DNA of 64,000 bases from Gemmatimonadota bacterium (lineage in GTDB: Bacteria; Gemmatimonadota; Gemmatimonadetes; Gemmatimonadales; Gemmatimonadaceae), in NCBI GenBank assembly GCA_027307165.1, contig DAHUXM010000016.1, forward strand, positions 62,001 to 126,000, read 5' to 3'. A model generated the notes under the pieces. It was not told where the DNA came from. It saw only the letters and a list, made by a program, of their open reading frames with translations, and searched no databases. Position numbers and translations under genes: made by a program. The stretch's first letter is position 1. The number at the start of each line of letters is the position of its first letter. Shown in pieces: positions 1 to 7,993 of the stretch.

Positions 1-28
1 CGAGTGACACCCTGCGCCCGATCCGGCT

Positions 29-110
29 GCGTATCATAGATTGCTTGACTTGCTACGCCCGCGTATCATATTCCACACCGCATGAGGCGTGATACTTCTA
101 ACCGTTAGAA
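29..110 (+). promoter_or_regulatory. Promoter and operator-like repeats upstream of the HTH gene
   Basis: A -35-like TTGACT (45-50) is followed 16 bases later by a weak -10-like CATATT (67-72). The 10-mer GCGTATCATA occurs twice, at 29-38 and 61-70, starting 32 bp apart (three helical turns). An inverted copy of its core, TGATAC, is at 90-95. Next to that is a perfect odd-centred palindrome, TTCTAAC-C-GTTAGAA (96-110). This layout is typical of an autoregulated HTH gene. The regulator role is inferred; the repeats are directly visible. Confidence 0.5.
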
Positions 111-133
111 ATGCAACGTATTGGTAGCCAAGA

Positions 134-370
134 ATGGCTATGACGCCACTCGAACGCAAGGCGGCGTTGAGGGCCGCCGTGACGCTGCGCGAGTTGACGA
201 TGGCGGAGGCCGCCGCCGAGCTTGGCGTCTCCTACAACCACCTCACCCTCGTCATCAGCGGTGAGCGGGTCGGCAGTGCGCGGCTGGAAGAGGCCATTTC
301 AGCGCTGATCGGCCGGCCGGTCGCGGAAGTCTTCGGACGCACCGCGCGACCTGCACGGAAAAAGCGCTAG
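134..370 (+). CDS. Small XRE/Cro-like HTH DNA-binding protein
   Basis: A 78-residue basic protein. Residues about 22-45 form a plausible helix-turn-helix (TMAEAAAELGVSYNHLTLVI), followed by an Arg/Lys-rich tail (residues 70-78). It resembles small Cro/C1-type regulators whose family is hard to fix from sequence alone. The start is ATG at 134; a second in-frame ATG at 140 is equally possible, as no good Shine-Dalgarno is visible. It stands alone between an operator-rich leader and a strong terminator, which fits a monocistronic, self-regulated gene. The target is unknown. Confidence 0.65.
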   Translation: MAMTPLERKAALRAAVTLRELTMAEAAAELGVSYNHLTLVISGERVGSARLEEAISALIGRPVAEVFGRTARPARKKR

Positions 371-388
371 CGCGAATCGCTCACGGAC

Positions 389-426
389 AAGAAAAGGGCG
401 GCCCCTGACAGGGTCGCCCTTTTCTT
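389..426. terminator. Bidirectional intrinsic terminator
   Basis: A perfect 12-bp inverted repeat: AAGAAAAGGGCG (389-400) pairs with CGCCCTTTTCTT (415-426) around a 14-base loop. The stem carries its own T-run on either strand, so it can end both the plus-strand HTH gene (stop at 370) and the minus-strand acidic-protein gene (stop at 471). Confidence 0.85.
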
Positions 427-470
427 GAATTGTCCAGCTGTGCGGAGCGCCGGCTCACGCCGGCACGACG

Positions 471-815
471 CTAGAGATCGGCATCCTCGCCGTCGTCCAC
501 ATCGTCGATGTCAGCGTCCTCGTCCAGATCGTCATCGAGGTCTTCATCGTCGTCTTCGTCATCATCGTCGAAGTCGTCGTCCACCTCGTCGTCTTCATCA
601 TCGTCGTCGATGTCGAGTTCGTCGTCGTCCTCTTCATCGTCGTCGTCATCCAGGTCGTCGTCGAAGTCGTCATCGTCTTCTTCGTCGTCGTCGTCGAACG
701 CGTTCGGCGGACCCTCGTCCTCCGGGTCTTCCTCGAACGGTCTCGCCAGGTCATAGCCGGCGAAATCGGTGCGCATGCCAATCGTGCCGGGCACGTCGAG
801 ATCATCCAACAGCAT
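471..815 (-). CDS. Extremely acidic Asp/Glu-rich low-complexity protein
   Basis: About 114 residues. A short ordinary N-terminus (residues 1-35) is followed by some 80 residues made almost only of Asp and Glu with scattered Phe, Leu, Ile and Val. I chose ATG at 815 because GGAG sits 6 bases before it; ATG at 827 and TTG at 881 are in-frame alternatives. It lies downstream of typA on the same strand and ends before the terminator at 389-426. The polyacidic tail recalls RNA polymerase delta subunits and nucleic-acid mimics, but the N-terminus shows no domain I recognise. Function unknown. Confidence 0.65.
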   Translation of the reverse strand: MLLDDLDVPGTIGMRTDFAGYDLARPFEEDPEDEGPPNAFDDDDEEDDDDFDDDLDDDDDEEDDDELDIDDDDEDDEVDDDFDDDDEDDDEDLDDDLDEDADIDDVDDGEDADL

Positions 816-955
816 TTCCTTCTCCATCTGAATTACACGGGGTTCACGGGAAGTTAATCGGGCAGCCACTCGCGAAGTCAATACCTGTCACACAGAAGCG
901 CAGCGGTCGTGCAACAAACGTGCAACCCTGAAAACGGGTGAGTTCCGCCGGTCGG

Positions 956-2803
956 TCAACCGGCGGCACGCTCACGTTTTGCCTCACGCGACATCTTCTT
1001 CCGATCGTTCGCGCTGAGGTGACGCTTACGCAAACGGATGGCCGCCGGCGTCACCTCGATCAGTTCGTCCTCCTCGATATATTCGAGCGCACTTTCCAGA
1101 GTCATTACCCGCGGTGGCTCCAGTTGGATGTTCTCATCGGTCGATTTGGATCGCATGTTGGACATCTTTTTTTCGCGCGTCGGGTTGACGTCCATGTCAC
1201 CCGGGCGTGAATTCTCGCCGATTATCATACCCTCGTACACCGGATCGGTCGGCGATACGAATAGTGTCGACCGCTCGGCGAGGTTAGCCAGAGCGAATGC
1301 AACGATCACGCCGGAGTCCATCGATACCAGCGTTCCGCGCGAGCGCCCCGACAGCGGACCGGCCCAGGGTCCGTACTCCAGAAACCGATGGTGCATGATT
1401 CCCGTGCCACGAGTATCGGTCAGAAATTCCGAGCGATAGCCGAACAGTCCGCGCGCCGGAATCCGGTACGTCAGACGGGTCATTCCCTGGCCCGGATTCT
1501 TCATCTCGATCATCTCGCCGCGGCGCGGACCGAGCTTCTCGATCACCGCACCCAGGAACTCCTCGGGCACGTCGATTGAAAGCTCTTCGTAAGGCTCCAG
1601 ACGCTCGCCGTCCGGCCCCTCACGCGTTATGACGCGCGGCCTCGAAACCTGGAACTCGTAGCCCTCACGCCGCATCGTCTCCATCAGAATCGTGAGATGC
1701 AGCTCGCCGCGTCCGGCCACGGTCCACGTATCGGTCGCCGACGTATCCTCCACCCGCAGGGCGACGTTGCGCTCAAGCTCCTTGTACAGCCGCTCACGCA
1801 GCTGGCGCGACGTCACGAACTTCCCTTCCTTGCCGGCGAAGGGCGAATTGTTGACGAGGAAGTCGACCGAGATGGTCGGCTCCTCGACCGAAATTCCTTC
1901 CAGTCGCTCGGGCGTGTTGACGTCGGTGATCGTGAGTCCGATCTCGACACCTTCGAGTCCCGCCAGCGCAACGATGTTACCGGCGGTCGAGCTGTTCACT
2001 TCGATGCGATCGAGTCCGTCGTACGTGAAGAGACGCGTGACGCGCGACGTGACCGGAGCCGCGGTCGTGTCCATCGCGAGCAGCGCGACATTGTCGCCGA
2101 CATTCACCGTGCCGCGCTCTATGCGACCGATCGCGAGGCGGCCCAGATACGGCGAGTGATCGATCGTCGAGACCAGCATCTGGAACGGACCATTCTCATC
2201 CGTGGCAGGTGCGGGAACGTTGTCGACGATGGTCTGGAACAAGGGCGCCAGATCGACGGGCGTCACATCCATGTCCATCGTCGCCACACCTTCGCGCGCC
2301 GACGCGTAAACCACCGGTGCGTCCAGCTGCGCCGAATCGGCTTCCAGTTCGATGAAGAGATCCAGGATCTCGTCGTGCACGCGCATCGGGTCAGCGCCCG
2401 GACGGTCGATCTTGTTGATGACGACGATCGGCGTGCGCTTGAGTGCGAGCGCCTTGCCGAGCACGAAACGCGTCTGCGGCATCGGCCCGTCGAATGCATC
2501 GACGACGAGCAGAACACCGTCCACCATGCGCAGAATGCGCTCGACTTCACCGCCGAAATCGGCGTGCCCCGGCGTATCGACGATGTTGATCTTGGTCCCG
2601 TGCCAGCTCACCGCGGTGTTCTTGGCAAGGATCGTAATTCCACGCTCTCTCTCGAGCGGGTTTGAATCCATCACGCGCTCCGCGACGACCTGATTATCGC
2701 GGAATGCGCCGGCCTGCCGGAGCATCTTGTCCACGAGGGTGGTCTTGCCGTGATCGACGTGCGCGATGATGGCGATATTTCGAATTTGCTGCTTCTCTGA
2801 CAT
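956..2803 (-). CDS. typA: Translational GTPase TypA/BipA
   Basis: 615 residues, the normal length for the family. The GTPase domain starts at once: G1 AHVDHGKT (residues 14-21), then DTPGHADF and NKID. Domains II, III (EF-G-like) and the TypA-specific C-terminal domain follow. TypA binds the ribosome and supports 50S assembly and growth under stress. The ATG at 2803 has no clear Shine-Dalgarno. A -10 box ends 8 bases before it, suggesting a near-leaderless transcript. It is divergent from the CorC-like gene, and the acidic-protein gene lies downstream on the same strand. Confidence 0.97.
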   Translation of the reverse strand: MSEKQQIRNIAIIAHVDHGKTTLVDKMLRQAGAFRDNQVVAERVMDSNPLERERGITILAKNTAVSWHGTKINIVDTPGHADFGGEVERILRMVDGVLLVVDAFDGPMPQTRFVLGKALALKRTPIVVINKIDRPGADPMRVHDEILDLFIELEADSAQLDAPVVYASAREGVATMDMDVTPVDLAPLFQTIVDNVPAPATDENGPFQMLVSTIDHSPYLGRLAIGRIERGTVNVGDNVALLAMDTTAAPVTSRVTRLFTYDGLDRIEVNSSTAGNIVALAGLEGVEIGLTITDVNTPERLEGISVEEPTISVDFLVNNSPFAGKEGKFVTSRQLRERLYKELERNVALRVEDTSATDTWTVAGRGELHLTILMETMRREGYEFQVSRPRVITREGPDGERLEPYEELSIDVPEEFLGAVIEKLGPRRGEMIEMKNPGQGMTRLTYRIPARGLFGYRSEFLTDTRGTGIMHHRFLEYGPWAGPLSGRSRGTLVSMDSGVIVAFALANLAERSTLFVSPTDPVYEGMIIGENSRPGDMDVNPTREKKMSNMRSKSTDENIQLEPPRVMTLESALEYIEEDELIEVTPAAIRLRKRHLSANDRKKMSREAKRERAAG

Positions 2804-2811
2804 AGCCTTGA

Positions 2812-2817
2812 AATTTA
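2812..2817 (-). promoter_or_regulatory. -10 box of typA, near-leaderless
   Basis: On the minus strand TAAATT spans 2817-2812, with 8 bases between it and the typA ATG (2803). Transcription would begin about two bases before the start codon. No good -35 is seen. Confidence 0.45.
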
Positions 2818-2850
2818 ACGGGTCGCATGATCCAAACGTGGGTCGGGGAT

Positions 2851-2940
2851 CGACCGGCTGTCGGGGCGACGCATACGTCGTCCCTGTCGGGTATCGCGCG
2901 ACCGGCTGTCGGGGTGACGCATACGTCGCCCCGACCGGCT
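2851..2940. repeat. Duplicated palindromic intergenic repeat
   Basis: A 30-bp unit occurs at 2851-2880 and 2899-2928 with one difference. A third partial copy (CGACCGGCT) is at 2932-2940. In the second copy the arms GTCGGGGTGACG and CGTCGCCCCGAC flank CATA, a 12-bp stem with one G-T pair. The block lies in the divergent typA/corC spacer and ends against the corC -10 box. It looks like a REP-type mobile palindrome. Confidence 0.75.
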
Positions 2941-2945
2941 ATCTT
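2940..2945 (+). promoter_or_regulatory. -10 box of corC-like gene, leaderless spacing
   Basis: TATCTT (2940-2945) lies six bases before the GTG start at 2952, so the expected transcription start falls on the start codon. The same box with the same spacing precedes uvrA (47418-47423). Confidence 0.45.
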
Positions 2946-2951
2946 TCGAGG

Positions 2952-4301
2952 GTGTTGCTACGCATAGCGGCCGTTCTCGGGCTGGTCCTGATCAACGCTT
3001 TTTTCGTGGCCGCGGAGTTTGCTCTGGTCCGATCCCGAAAGACGCGCCTGGAGGCGATGGCGCGCGGCGGTGACGGGCTGGCCCGCGTTGCGCTCAAAGC
3101 CACCAACAATCTCTCCGCGGCACTCTCGGCGAGCCAGCTCGGCGTCACCCTCACGAGTCTCCTGCTCGGATGGATCGCCGAGTCGCTCCTGGTGCAGTCG
3201 TTCGCGGAGTCTTTCGCGCGCCTGCCACTCGGGATCGACGTCGCGACACGTGTGACCATCGCGACGGTCATCGCCCTCGCATTCGTGACGTACCTGACGG
3301 TCGTGTTCGGCGAGCTCACGCCAAAGACCTTCGCGCTCAATCAACCGGAGCGCTGGGCCCGCTATCTCACGCCGCCGCTGCTCGCGTTCGCGTGGATCAT
3401 GCGCCCTTTCACCTGGCTGCTCAACAAGTCCGCAGTTCGTGTGATGCGGATACTCGGCCAGCGTCCGGTTCCGACTGCTGAATCGGTGCACTCTCCCGAA
3501 GAGCTCCGCATGCTGGTCGAACAGAGCGAGGAGGGCGGCGCGATCGAGGAGCACGACGCGGCGCTGCTCGACGCAGTCTTTGAGTTCTCGGAGAAGAATG
3601 CGCGCGAGGTGATGACGCCGCGCACGGAGATCGTCGCGATCGACGCAACGGCGACGCTGGAGGACATCATCGAGCTCGTGAGCGAGAGCGGCCTGTCGCG
3701 CTACCCGGTTTACGAGGAGACGATCGACGACATCATCGGAATCATCCTTGCCAAGGACCTGATTCCGATCCTTGCACATCGCCCAGCCGAATTCACTCTG
3801 CGTCCACTGATGCGGCCGGTGTATTTCATACCGGGCTCGCGCGAGGTCGAAGATGTTCTCGCCGACTTCAAGCGTCGCAAGGAGCACATGGCGATCGTGC
3901 TGGACGAGTACGGCGGCACGGCCGGCATCGTGACGATGGAAGATCTTCTCGAAGAGATAGTCGGAGAGATTCTGGATGAGTACGACGTGGGCGAGGAAGT
4001 CGACGTGCGCACGACGAGCAACGGCGAGACGATCATCTCCGGCGCGACCAGCATCTCCGAGTTCAACGAGGAGTTCGGAACGTCGATCCCGGAAGAGGAT
4101 TACACGACTGTCGGAGGCTACGTGTTCGGCGCACTCGGTCGTCTGCCAGTTGCGGGCGACAGATTGGCCAGCGGCGACGTGACCTTCGTCGTGCGCGAGA
4201 TGGACGGACGGAAGATCGATTCGCTCGCGGTCGAGTTTACTGCCGCGAAGCTCGCCGCCGACGCTGAACTATCTCAGCACACAGCCGAGTCGCCGCGATA
4301 A
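2952..4301 (+). CDS. CNNM/CorC-family transporter (DUF21, CBS pair, CorC_HlyC)
   Basis: 449 residues from GTG 2952. The open frame runs further upstream, but that part crosses the repeats and typA and has no homology character. Residues 1-180 form a DUF21 membrane domain, opening with a hydrophobic helix and [11 protein letters not shown]. Two CBS motifs follow at about 200-330 ([29 protein letters not shown]), then a CorC_HlyC domain to the end. Members are linked to Mg2+/Co2+ efflux and are often annotated as hemolysins. The last 65 bp overlap convergent pdxA. Confidence 0.9.
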   Translation: MLLRIAAVLGLVLINAFFVAAEFALVRSRKTRLEAMARGGDGLARVALKATNNLSAALSASQLGVTLTSLLLGWIAESLLVQSFAESFARLPLGIDVATRVTIATVIALAFVTYLTVVFGELTPKTFALNQPERWARYLTPPLLAFAWIMRPFTWLLNKSAVRVMRILGQRPVPTAESVHSPEELRMLVEQSEEGGAIEEHDAALLDAVFEFSEKNAREVMTPRTEIVAIDATATLEDIIELVSESGLSRYPVYEETIDDIIGIILAKDLIPILAHRPAEFTLRPLMRPVYFIPGSREVEDVLADFKRRKEHMAIVLDEYGGTAGIVTMEDLLEEIVGEILDEYDVGEEVDVRTTSNGETIISGATSISEFNEEFGTSIPEEDYTTVGGYVFGALGRLPVAGDRLASGDVTFVVREMDGRKIDSLAVEFTAAKLAADAELSQHTAESPR

Positions 4302-5154
4302 AACTGGAAGGATCGGCGATGCCGCGTCCGGCGATGTCGAGCGCGGTACCGTGATCCGGTGAAGTCCGCGGAAACGGAAGACCGAGCGTGACGTTGACTG
4401 CGCTTCCGAACGACGCGACCTTGATGGCGGTCATGCCAACGTCGTGATAGGGAGCAATCACAGCGTCGAACTCACCGCGAATTGCGCGAACGAAGACGGT
4501 GTCTGCAGGAAATGGCCCGAGCAGTCCGGATTCCCTTGCAGCGGGACCGAGGAGTACATCGTCCTCGTCGCCGAAGCGGCCGTGATCGCCGGCGTGGGGG
4601 TTCAACGCACAGAGCGCGATGCGCGGCGACGCAATTCCGAACCAGTCGCGCAATCCCTCCCGCGTAACCTCTGCCGCGGAGTCGATCGCCTGGCGCGTTA
4701 GCGCATGTGGGACGTCGCGCAGCGCGATGTGAGTAGTAGCGAGCACCACGCGGAGCCGGTCGGACGCTAGCATCATCGCCACACGCGAACCCGTCAACTC
4801 CGCGAGCATCTCCGTGTGACCGGGAAAATCGTAGCCGCCAGACAGAAGCGCGAACTTGTCGATCGGTGCGGTGACGATTCCATCGACCTCTCCGGCGAGC
4901 GCGAGCCTCACTGCGAGCGCGATTGCGTCGCCGCTGACCTTGCCGGCCACTGCGGGGTTGTCGCCAACGGTCCACGATCCGGCGGCGATGTCGACGGGCA
5001 CATCCGCCCCCTCCGCACCGACCACGACCATGTCACATACGTCACGCAGCGCCGGATCTTCCAGCGCTGCGCGGATTATTTCAGGGCCGATACCGCGCGG
5101 GTCGCCGACCGTTACCGCGAGGCGCGGTCGGCTGACGCCACCGCTCGCGGTCAC
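4237..5154 (-). CDS. pdxA: 4-hydroxythreonine-4-phosphate dehydrogenase PdxA
   Basis: 305 residues, slightly short for the family. It oxidises 4-phosphohydroxy-threonine in the DXP-dependent route to pyridoxal phosphate. Visible hallmarks are VGDPRGIGPE near the N-terminus and the metal-binding histidines in PGHTEM, NPHAGDHG and APYHDVGM. The GTG start (5154) overlaps the surA stop as GTGA, so translation is probably coupled. surA next to pdxA is a linkage known from other bacteria. The 3' end overlaps the convergent corC-like gene. Confidence 0.95.
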   Translation of the reverse strand: MTASGGVSRPRLAVTVGDPRGIGPEIIRAALEDPALRDVCDMVVVGAEGADVPVDIAAGSWTVGDNPAVAGKVSGDAIALAVRLALAGEVDGIVTAPIDKFALLSGGYDFPGHTEMLAELTGSRVAMMLASDRLRVVLATTHIALRDVPHALTRQAIDSAAEVTREGLRDWFGIASPRIALCALNPHAGDHGRFGDEDDVLLGPAARESGLLGPFPADTVFVRAIRGEFDAVIAPYHDVGMTAIKVASFGSAVNVTLGLPFPRTSPDHGTALDIAGRGIADPSSFIAATRLCAEIVQRRRRASRQ

Positions 5155-6500
5155 AGCCTCAGCGACACGTAGGTCTGCTTTCGCAGCTCGTCGAGCAATG
5201 CGCGCGCCTGCTTCTCATCAGCAAGCTGCCGCCGGATGTTCTCGCGCACTTCGGAAAGCGAGTACTCGCCCTCCGCCGTCTTGGCGACGACCTGTATGAT
5301 CGCATACTTGGTGCTCCCGGTCTGCGATACGAGTGCGAACGGCGCGCTGACGTCGTTCACCTTGAGATCGGCTACGGCAGCCTTGTACGATGCCGGTAGC
5401 GAATCCACCGGATACGGCTGCAGGATTCCCTTCTCTTCCGCGGGATCGTGATACTTCGCTACGAGCGTATCGAAGTTCGCACCCTTGCGCCACATGTTCG
5501 CAACGCTGTCGGCGCGAAGATATGCGAGATGCACGTCGTTCGAGTCAATCACGGGAGCGATGAGAATGTGGCGTGCCTTCACTTCGGCCGGCTGCACGCG
5601 ATCGACGCGGATGATGTGATATCCGAACGACGTCTTGACGATCGGGCTGAGCTCGCCAGGACGCAGCGAGAACATCACCGCCTCGAACTGTGGGACCAGA
5701 TCGGAGCCGCGACGATTCCAGCCAAGGTCACCACCAACGTTCTTGGTGCCGGGATCCATCGACTCGCGCTTCGCCATCTCCTCGAAGTTCGCGCCCTTCT
5801 TGAGCTGTACCAGCAACGATTCTGCTTTCGCGAGAGCGACCGAATCAGCGAACCTGGATGCGTGCGGCGCAATGACAATCTGGCGGAACGAAACCATCGC
5901 CGGCCGTTTCTTGAGCTGGTCCTTCACCTTCTCGAACGCCGCCGTAACCTCTTCTTCGGTCACGCTGGCGGGCTTGGCGCGCTTCTGCAGCTCGGCGAAC
6001 GTCTTCTGCTGAATCAGGCGACGGCGAAACTGGTCGAACAGTGTACGCCGATATTCTTCCGGCGAGCCGAAGCCGGCGTTCTTCAGCTCGTTGCGATACT
6101 CGATGTCACTCTGGAAGTGAGAGCGCACTTCCTTGATCTGTCGATCGACCTGAGGCGTGATCTCCGCATCGGTGACATCCACCTTCACATCCTTCGCCTT
6201 CTGAATCAGAATTTCCTGGTCGACGAGGTCGTTCAGGACGCCGCGCGCTACAGCAAGCTGTCCGGCGGGATCATCGGGAAGCTTGAGGCCTGCAGCGCGC
6301 TGCTCATTGACAGCCGCCGCGAGATCGCTCCAGGTGATGACAGAGCTACCGACGACCGCAACGACGCGATCGACTGTATCCACCATGTGGGTGTTCGGCG
6401 CCGAGCCCGCATTTGCAGCGGGCACCGGCACCACGCTCTGCGCCGCGCTAACTGCTGGCGCGACGGCGAGGAGAAACGCTACGACTGACTTCAACGACAT
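5151..6500 (-). CDS. surA: SurA-like periplasmic peptidyl-prolyl isomerase
   Basis: 449 residues with a cleavable signal peptide (hydrophobic residues 4-19, cleavage near AAQS). A SurA N-terminal chaperone region (about 35-170) comes before a complete parvulin domain (about 185-290; GGDLGWNRRG, GYHIIRVD) and a second, degenerate one (about 295-420). It is expected to fold outer-membrane proteins. It is the third gene of mfd - ppiC - surA - pdxA, five bases after the preceding lipoprotein gene and overlapping pdxA by 4 bp. Confidence 0.9.
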   Translation of the reverse strand: MSLKSVVAFLLAVAPAVSAAQSVVPVPAANAGSAPNTHMVDTVDRVVAVVGSSVITWSDLAAAVNEQRAAGLKLPDDPAGQLAVARGVLNDLVDQEILIQKAKDVKVDVTDAEITPQVDRQIKEVRSHFQSDIEYRNELKNAGFGSPEEYRRTLFDQFRRRLIQQKTFAELQKRAKPASVTEEEVTAAFEKVKDQLKKRPAMVSFRQIVIAPHASRFADSVALAKAESLLVQLKKGANFEEMAKRESMDPGTKNVGGDLGWNRRGSDLVPQFEAVMFSLRPGELSPIVKTSFGYHIIRVDRVQPAEVKARHILIAPVIDSNDVHLAYLRADSVANMWRKGANFDTLVAKYHDPAEEKGILQPYPVDSLPASYKAAVADLKVNDVSAPFALVSQTGSTKYAIIQVVAKTAEGEYSLSEVRENIRRQLADEKQARALLDELRKQTYVSLRL

Positions 6501-6505
6501 GATGA

Positions 6506-7993
6506 CTACGGCTTCTTCGGAGTTGGATTGGCTGGCTGTGCGGGCGGCGCGGCGTTTCCGGGCGCTGCGCCGTTAGGCATTGGCACGGCGGTCGCAGGCG
6601 TACTGGCGCGAGAAGCGGAATCCGCAGCCGCGTGTGCCTTGACGGCGCGCTCCACTGCGCGATCGATACCAGCTGAATTGACGCTGGATGTGGTCTGGTC
6701 ACGCAGCACGCGCGCAACCGGCTCCGGGATCTGAACGAACTGAGCCTGGCCACCGACGAGGGCGTCCATGTACTTGTCGACTCGTGACGATGCGAGCTTG
6801 ACGCGATCGGCTTCGGTCTTCGCGCTGTCCGCGAGCGACTTGGGATCGATTCCGAGCTGCGTCCACGCCGCGTCGCGCGACTGGAAGAACGCGTTGTGAA
6901 GCTGAGTCATCTCTTCCGGCGTCGGCCCGATCTTGGCGTTGTCCGCGGCGCGAAGCACGAGATCGTTGGTGATGAAATTCTTGACGAACATCACGACGAT
7001 CGAATCCGGAGCGTTCTGCAACTGTCCACGCTGCTGCGACTGCTGCATGGGCGGGAACGTCGCAATCCAGCGCGCGAGCTCACCAGCGGTGAACTTGCCC
7101 GCCGTTGACGTCGCGAGCGATGTCTTGTCGTTGCGATGTGCATCTGGATCTGCGACGACGACGCGTGCGGTCGTGGCGGCGTCCTTGTCCATGTCGATCT
7201 TGCCGTCAGACTGAAGCTTCGCGACGAACGTGCTCTCGGCGACCTGCATCGAGCGACCCTTGGACGCCTGAAGCAGCTCGTCCTTAACCTCATCGTACGT
7301 CGGGCGGCGAATGATGTGGTAGCCGTAATCGGTCTCGACCACCGGCGAGATCTCGCCAGGCTTGAGTGCGAGCAGTGCCTGCTCGAACTGCGGAACCATT
7401 GCACCCTTCTTGAACAAGCCCAGTGAGCCGCCGCGTGCGGCTGATGGCGTGTCCTGGCTGTTGGCCTTGGCGAGCGCGGCGAAGTTGGCCGACGTGGCCT
7501 GAGCACGAAGCGCGTCGATCTTCTTTTTCGCCGCTGCCTTCTGATCGGCCGACGCACCCTTTGTGAGGATCAGGATGTGCGATGCAGCGAGGATGTCGCC
7601 GTTCTCGAACATCTTGCGAGCGGCCGCGGTGTCAGCCGTACCCCAATCCTTCGAGACCATCTCGTAATACTTCTTCGCCTTGAGCGATGATATCGGTGCC
7701 CACAGCGCCGAGTCGAGCGCCTTGTCGGTGACGACGGTGTCGCCCTTCGCGGCGGTCTGCCCGAGGAGCTCGTAGTCGACCCACGCGTTGGCGATCGCCT
7801 GCGCGACGTCCTTGCGCGGCGGGACCGTTGCTTCACCGAGCAGCTTGGCGAGACGATCGACGGAGAGTTCCTGCGATCCGGCCTTTGCTGCCGTATCGAC
7901 GTGCGCACTCATCGCTTCCTTGAGGCCCGCACACGCTGTCGCGGTTACAACGAAAGCCGCGGCAGCGGCAAGGGCGAGCGAAGCTGGTTTCAT
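6506..7993 (-). CDS. PpiC/PrsA-like parvulin lipoprotein
   Basis: 495 residues. The N-terminal hydrophobic segment ends in TATAC, so Cys21 is a possible lipidation site, though Ala at -3 makes the lipobox weak. A parvulin domain lies at about 150-260 (SAARGGSLGLFKKGAMVPQF, GYHIIRRP). The flanking helices are of the SurA/PrsA kind, and the C-terminal 40 residues are Ala/Pro-rich and probably disordered. It overlaps mfd by 4 bp (ATGA) and is followed directly by surA. Likely role: a second membrane-tethered foldase for secreted proteins. Confidence 0.85.
   Translation of the reverse strand: MKPASLALAAAAAFVVTATACAGLKEAMSAHVDTAAKAGSQELSVDRLAKLLGEATVPPRKDVAQAIANAWVDYELLGQTAAKGDTVVTDKALDSALWAPISSLKAKKYYEMVSKDWGTADTAAARKMFENGDILAASHILILTKGASADQKAAAKKKIDALRAQATSANFAALAKANSQDTPSAARGGSLGLFKKGAMVPQFEQALLALKPGEISPVVETDYGYHIIRRPTYDEVKDELLQASKGRSMQVAESTFVAKLQSDGKIDMDKDAATTARVVVADPDAHRNDKTSLATSTAGKFTAGELARWIATFPPMQQSQQRGQLQNAPDSIVVMFVKNFITNDLVLRAADNAKIGPTPEEMTQLHNAFFQSRDAAWTQLGIDPKSLADSAKTEADRVKLASSRVDKYMDALVGGQAQFVQIPEPVARVLRDQTTSSVNSAGIDRAVERAVKAHAAADSASRASTPATAVPMPNGAAPGNAAPPAQPANPTPKKP

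Noticed and set aside
508-756. Ser-rich open frame opposite the acidic protein
   Set aside because: It is the mirror of the GAC/GAT tract; poly-Ser/Arg with no start context.
1697-2665. 322-residue open frame opposite typA
   Set aside because: Arg/His/Asp-rich antisense shadow of a clear gene.
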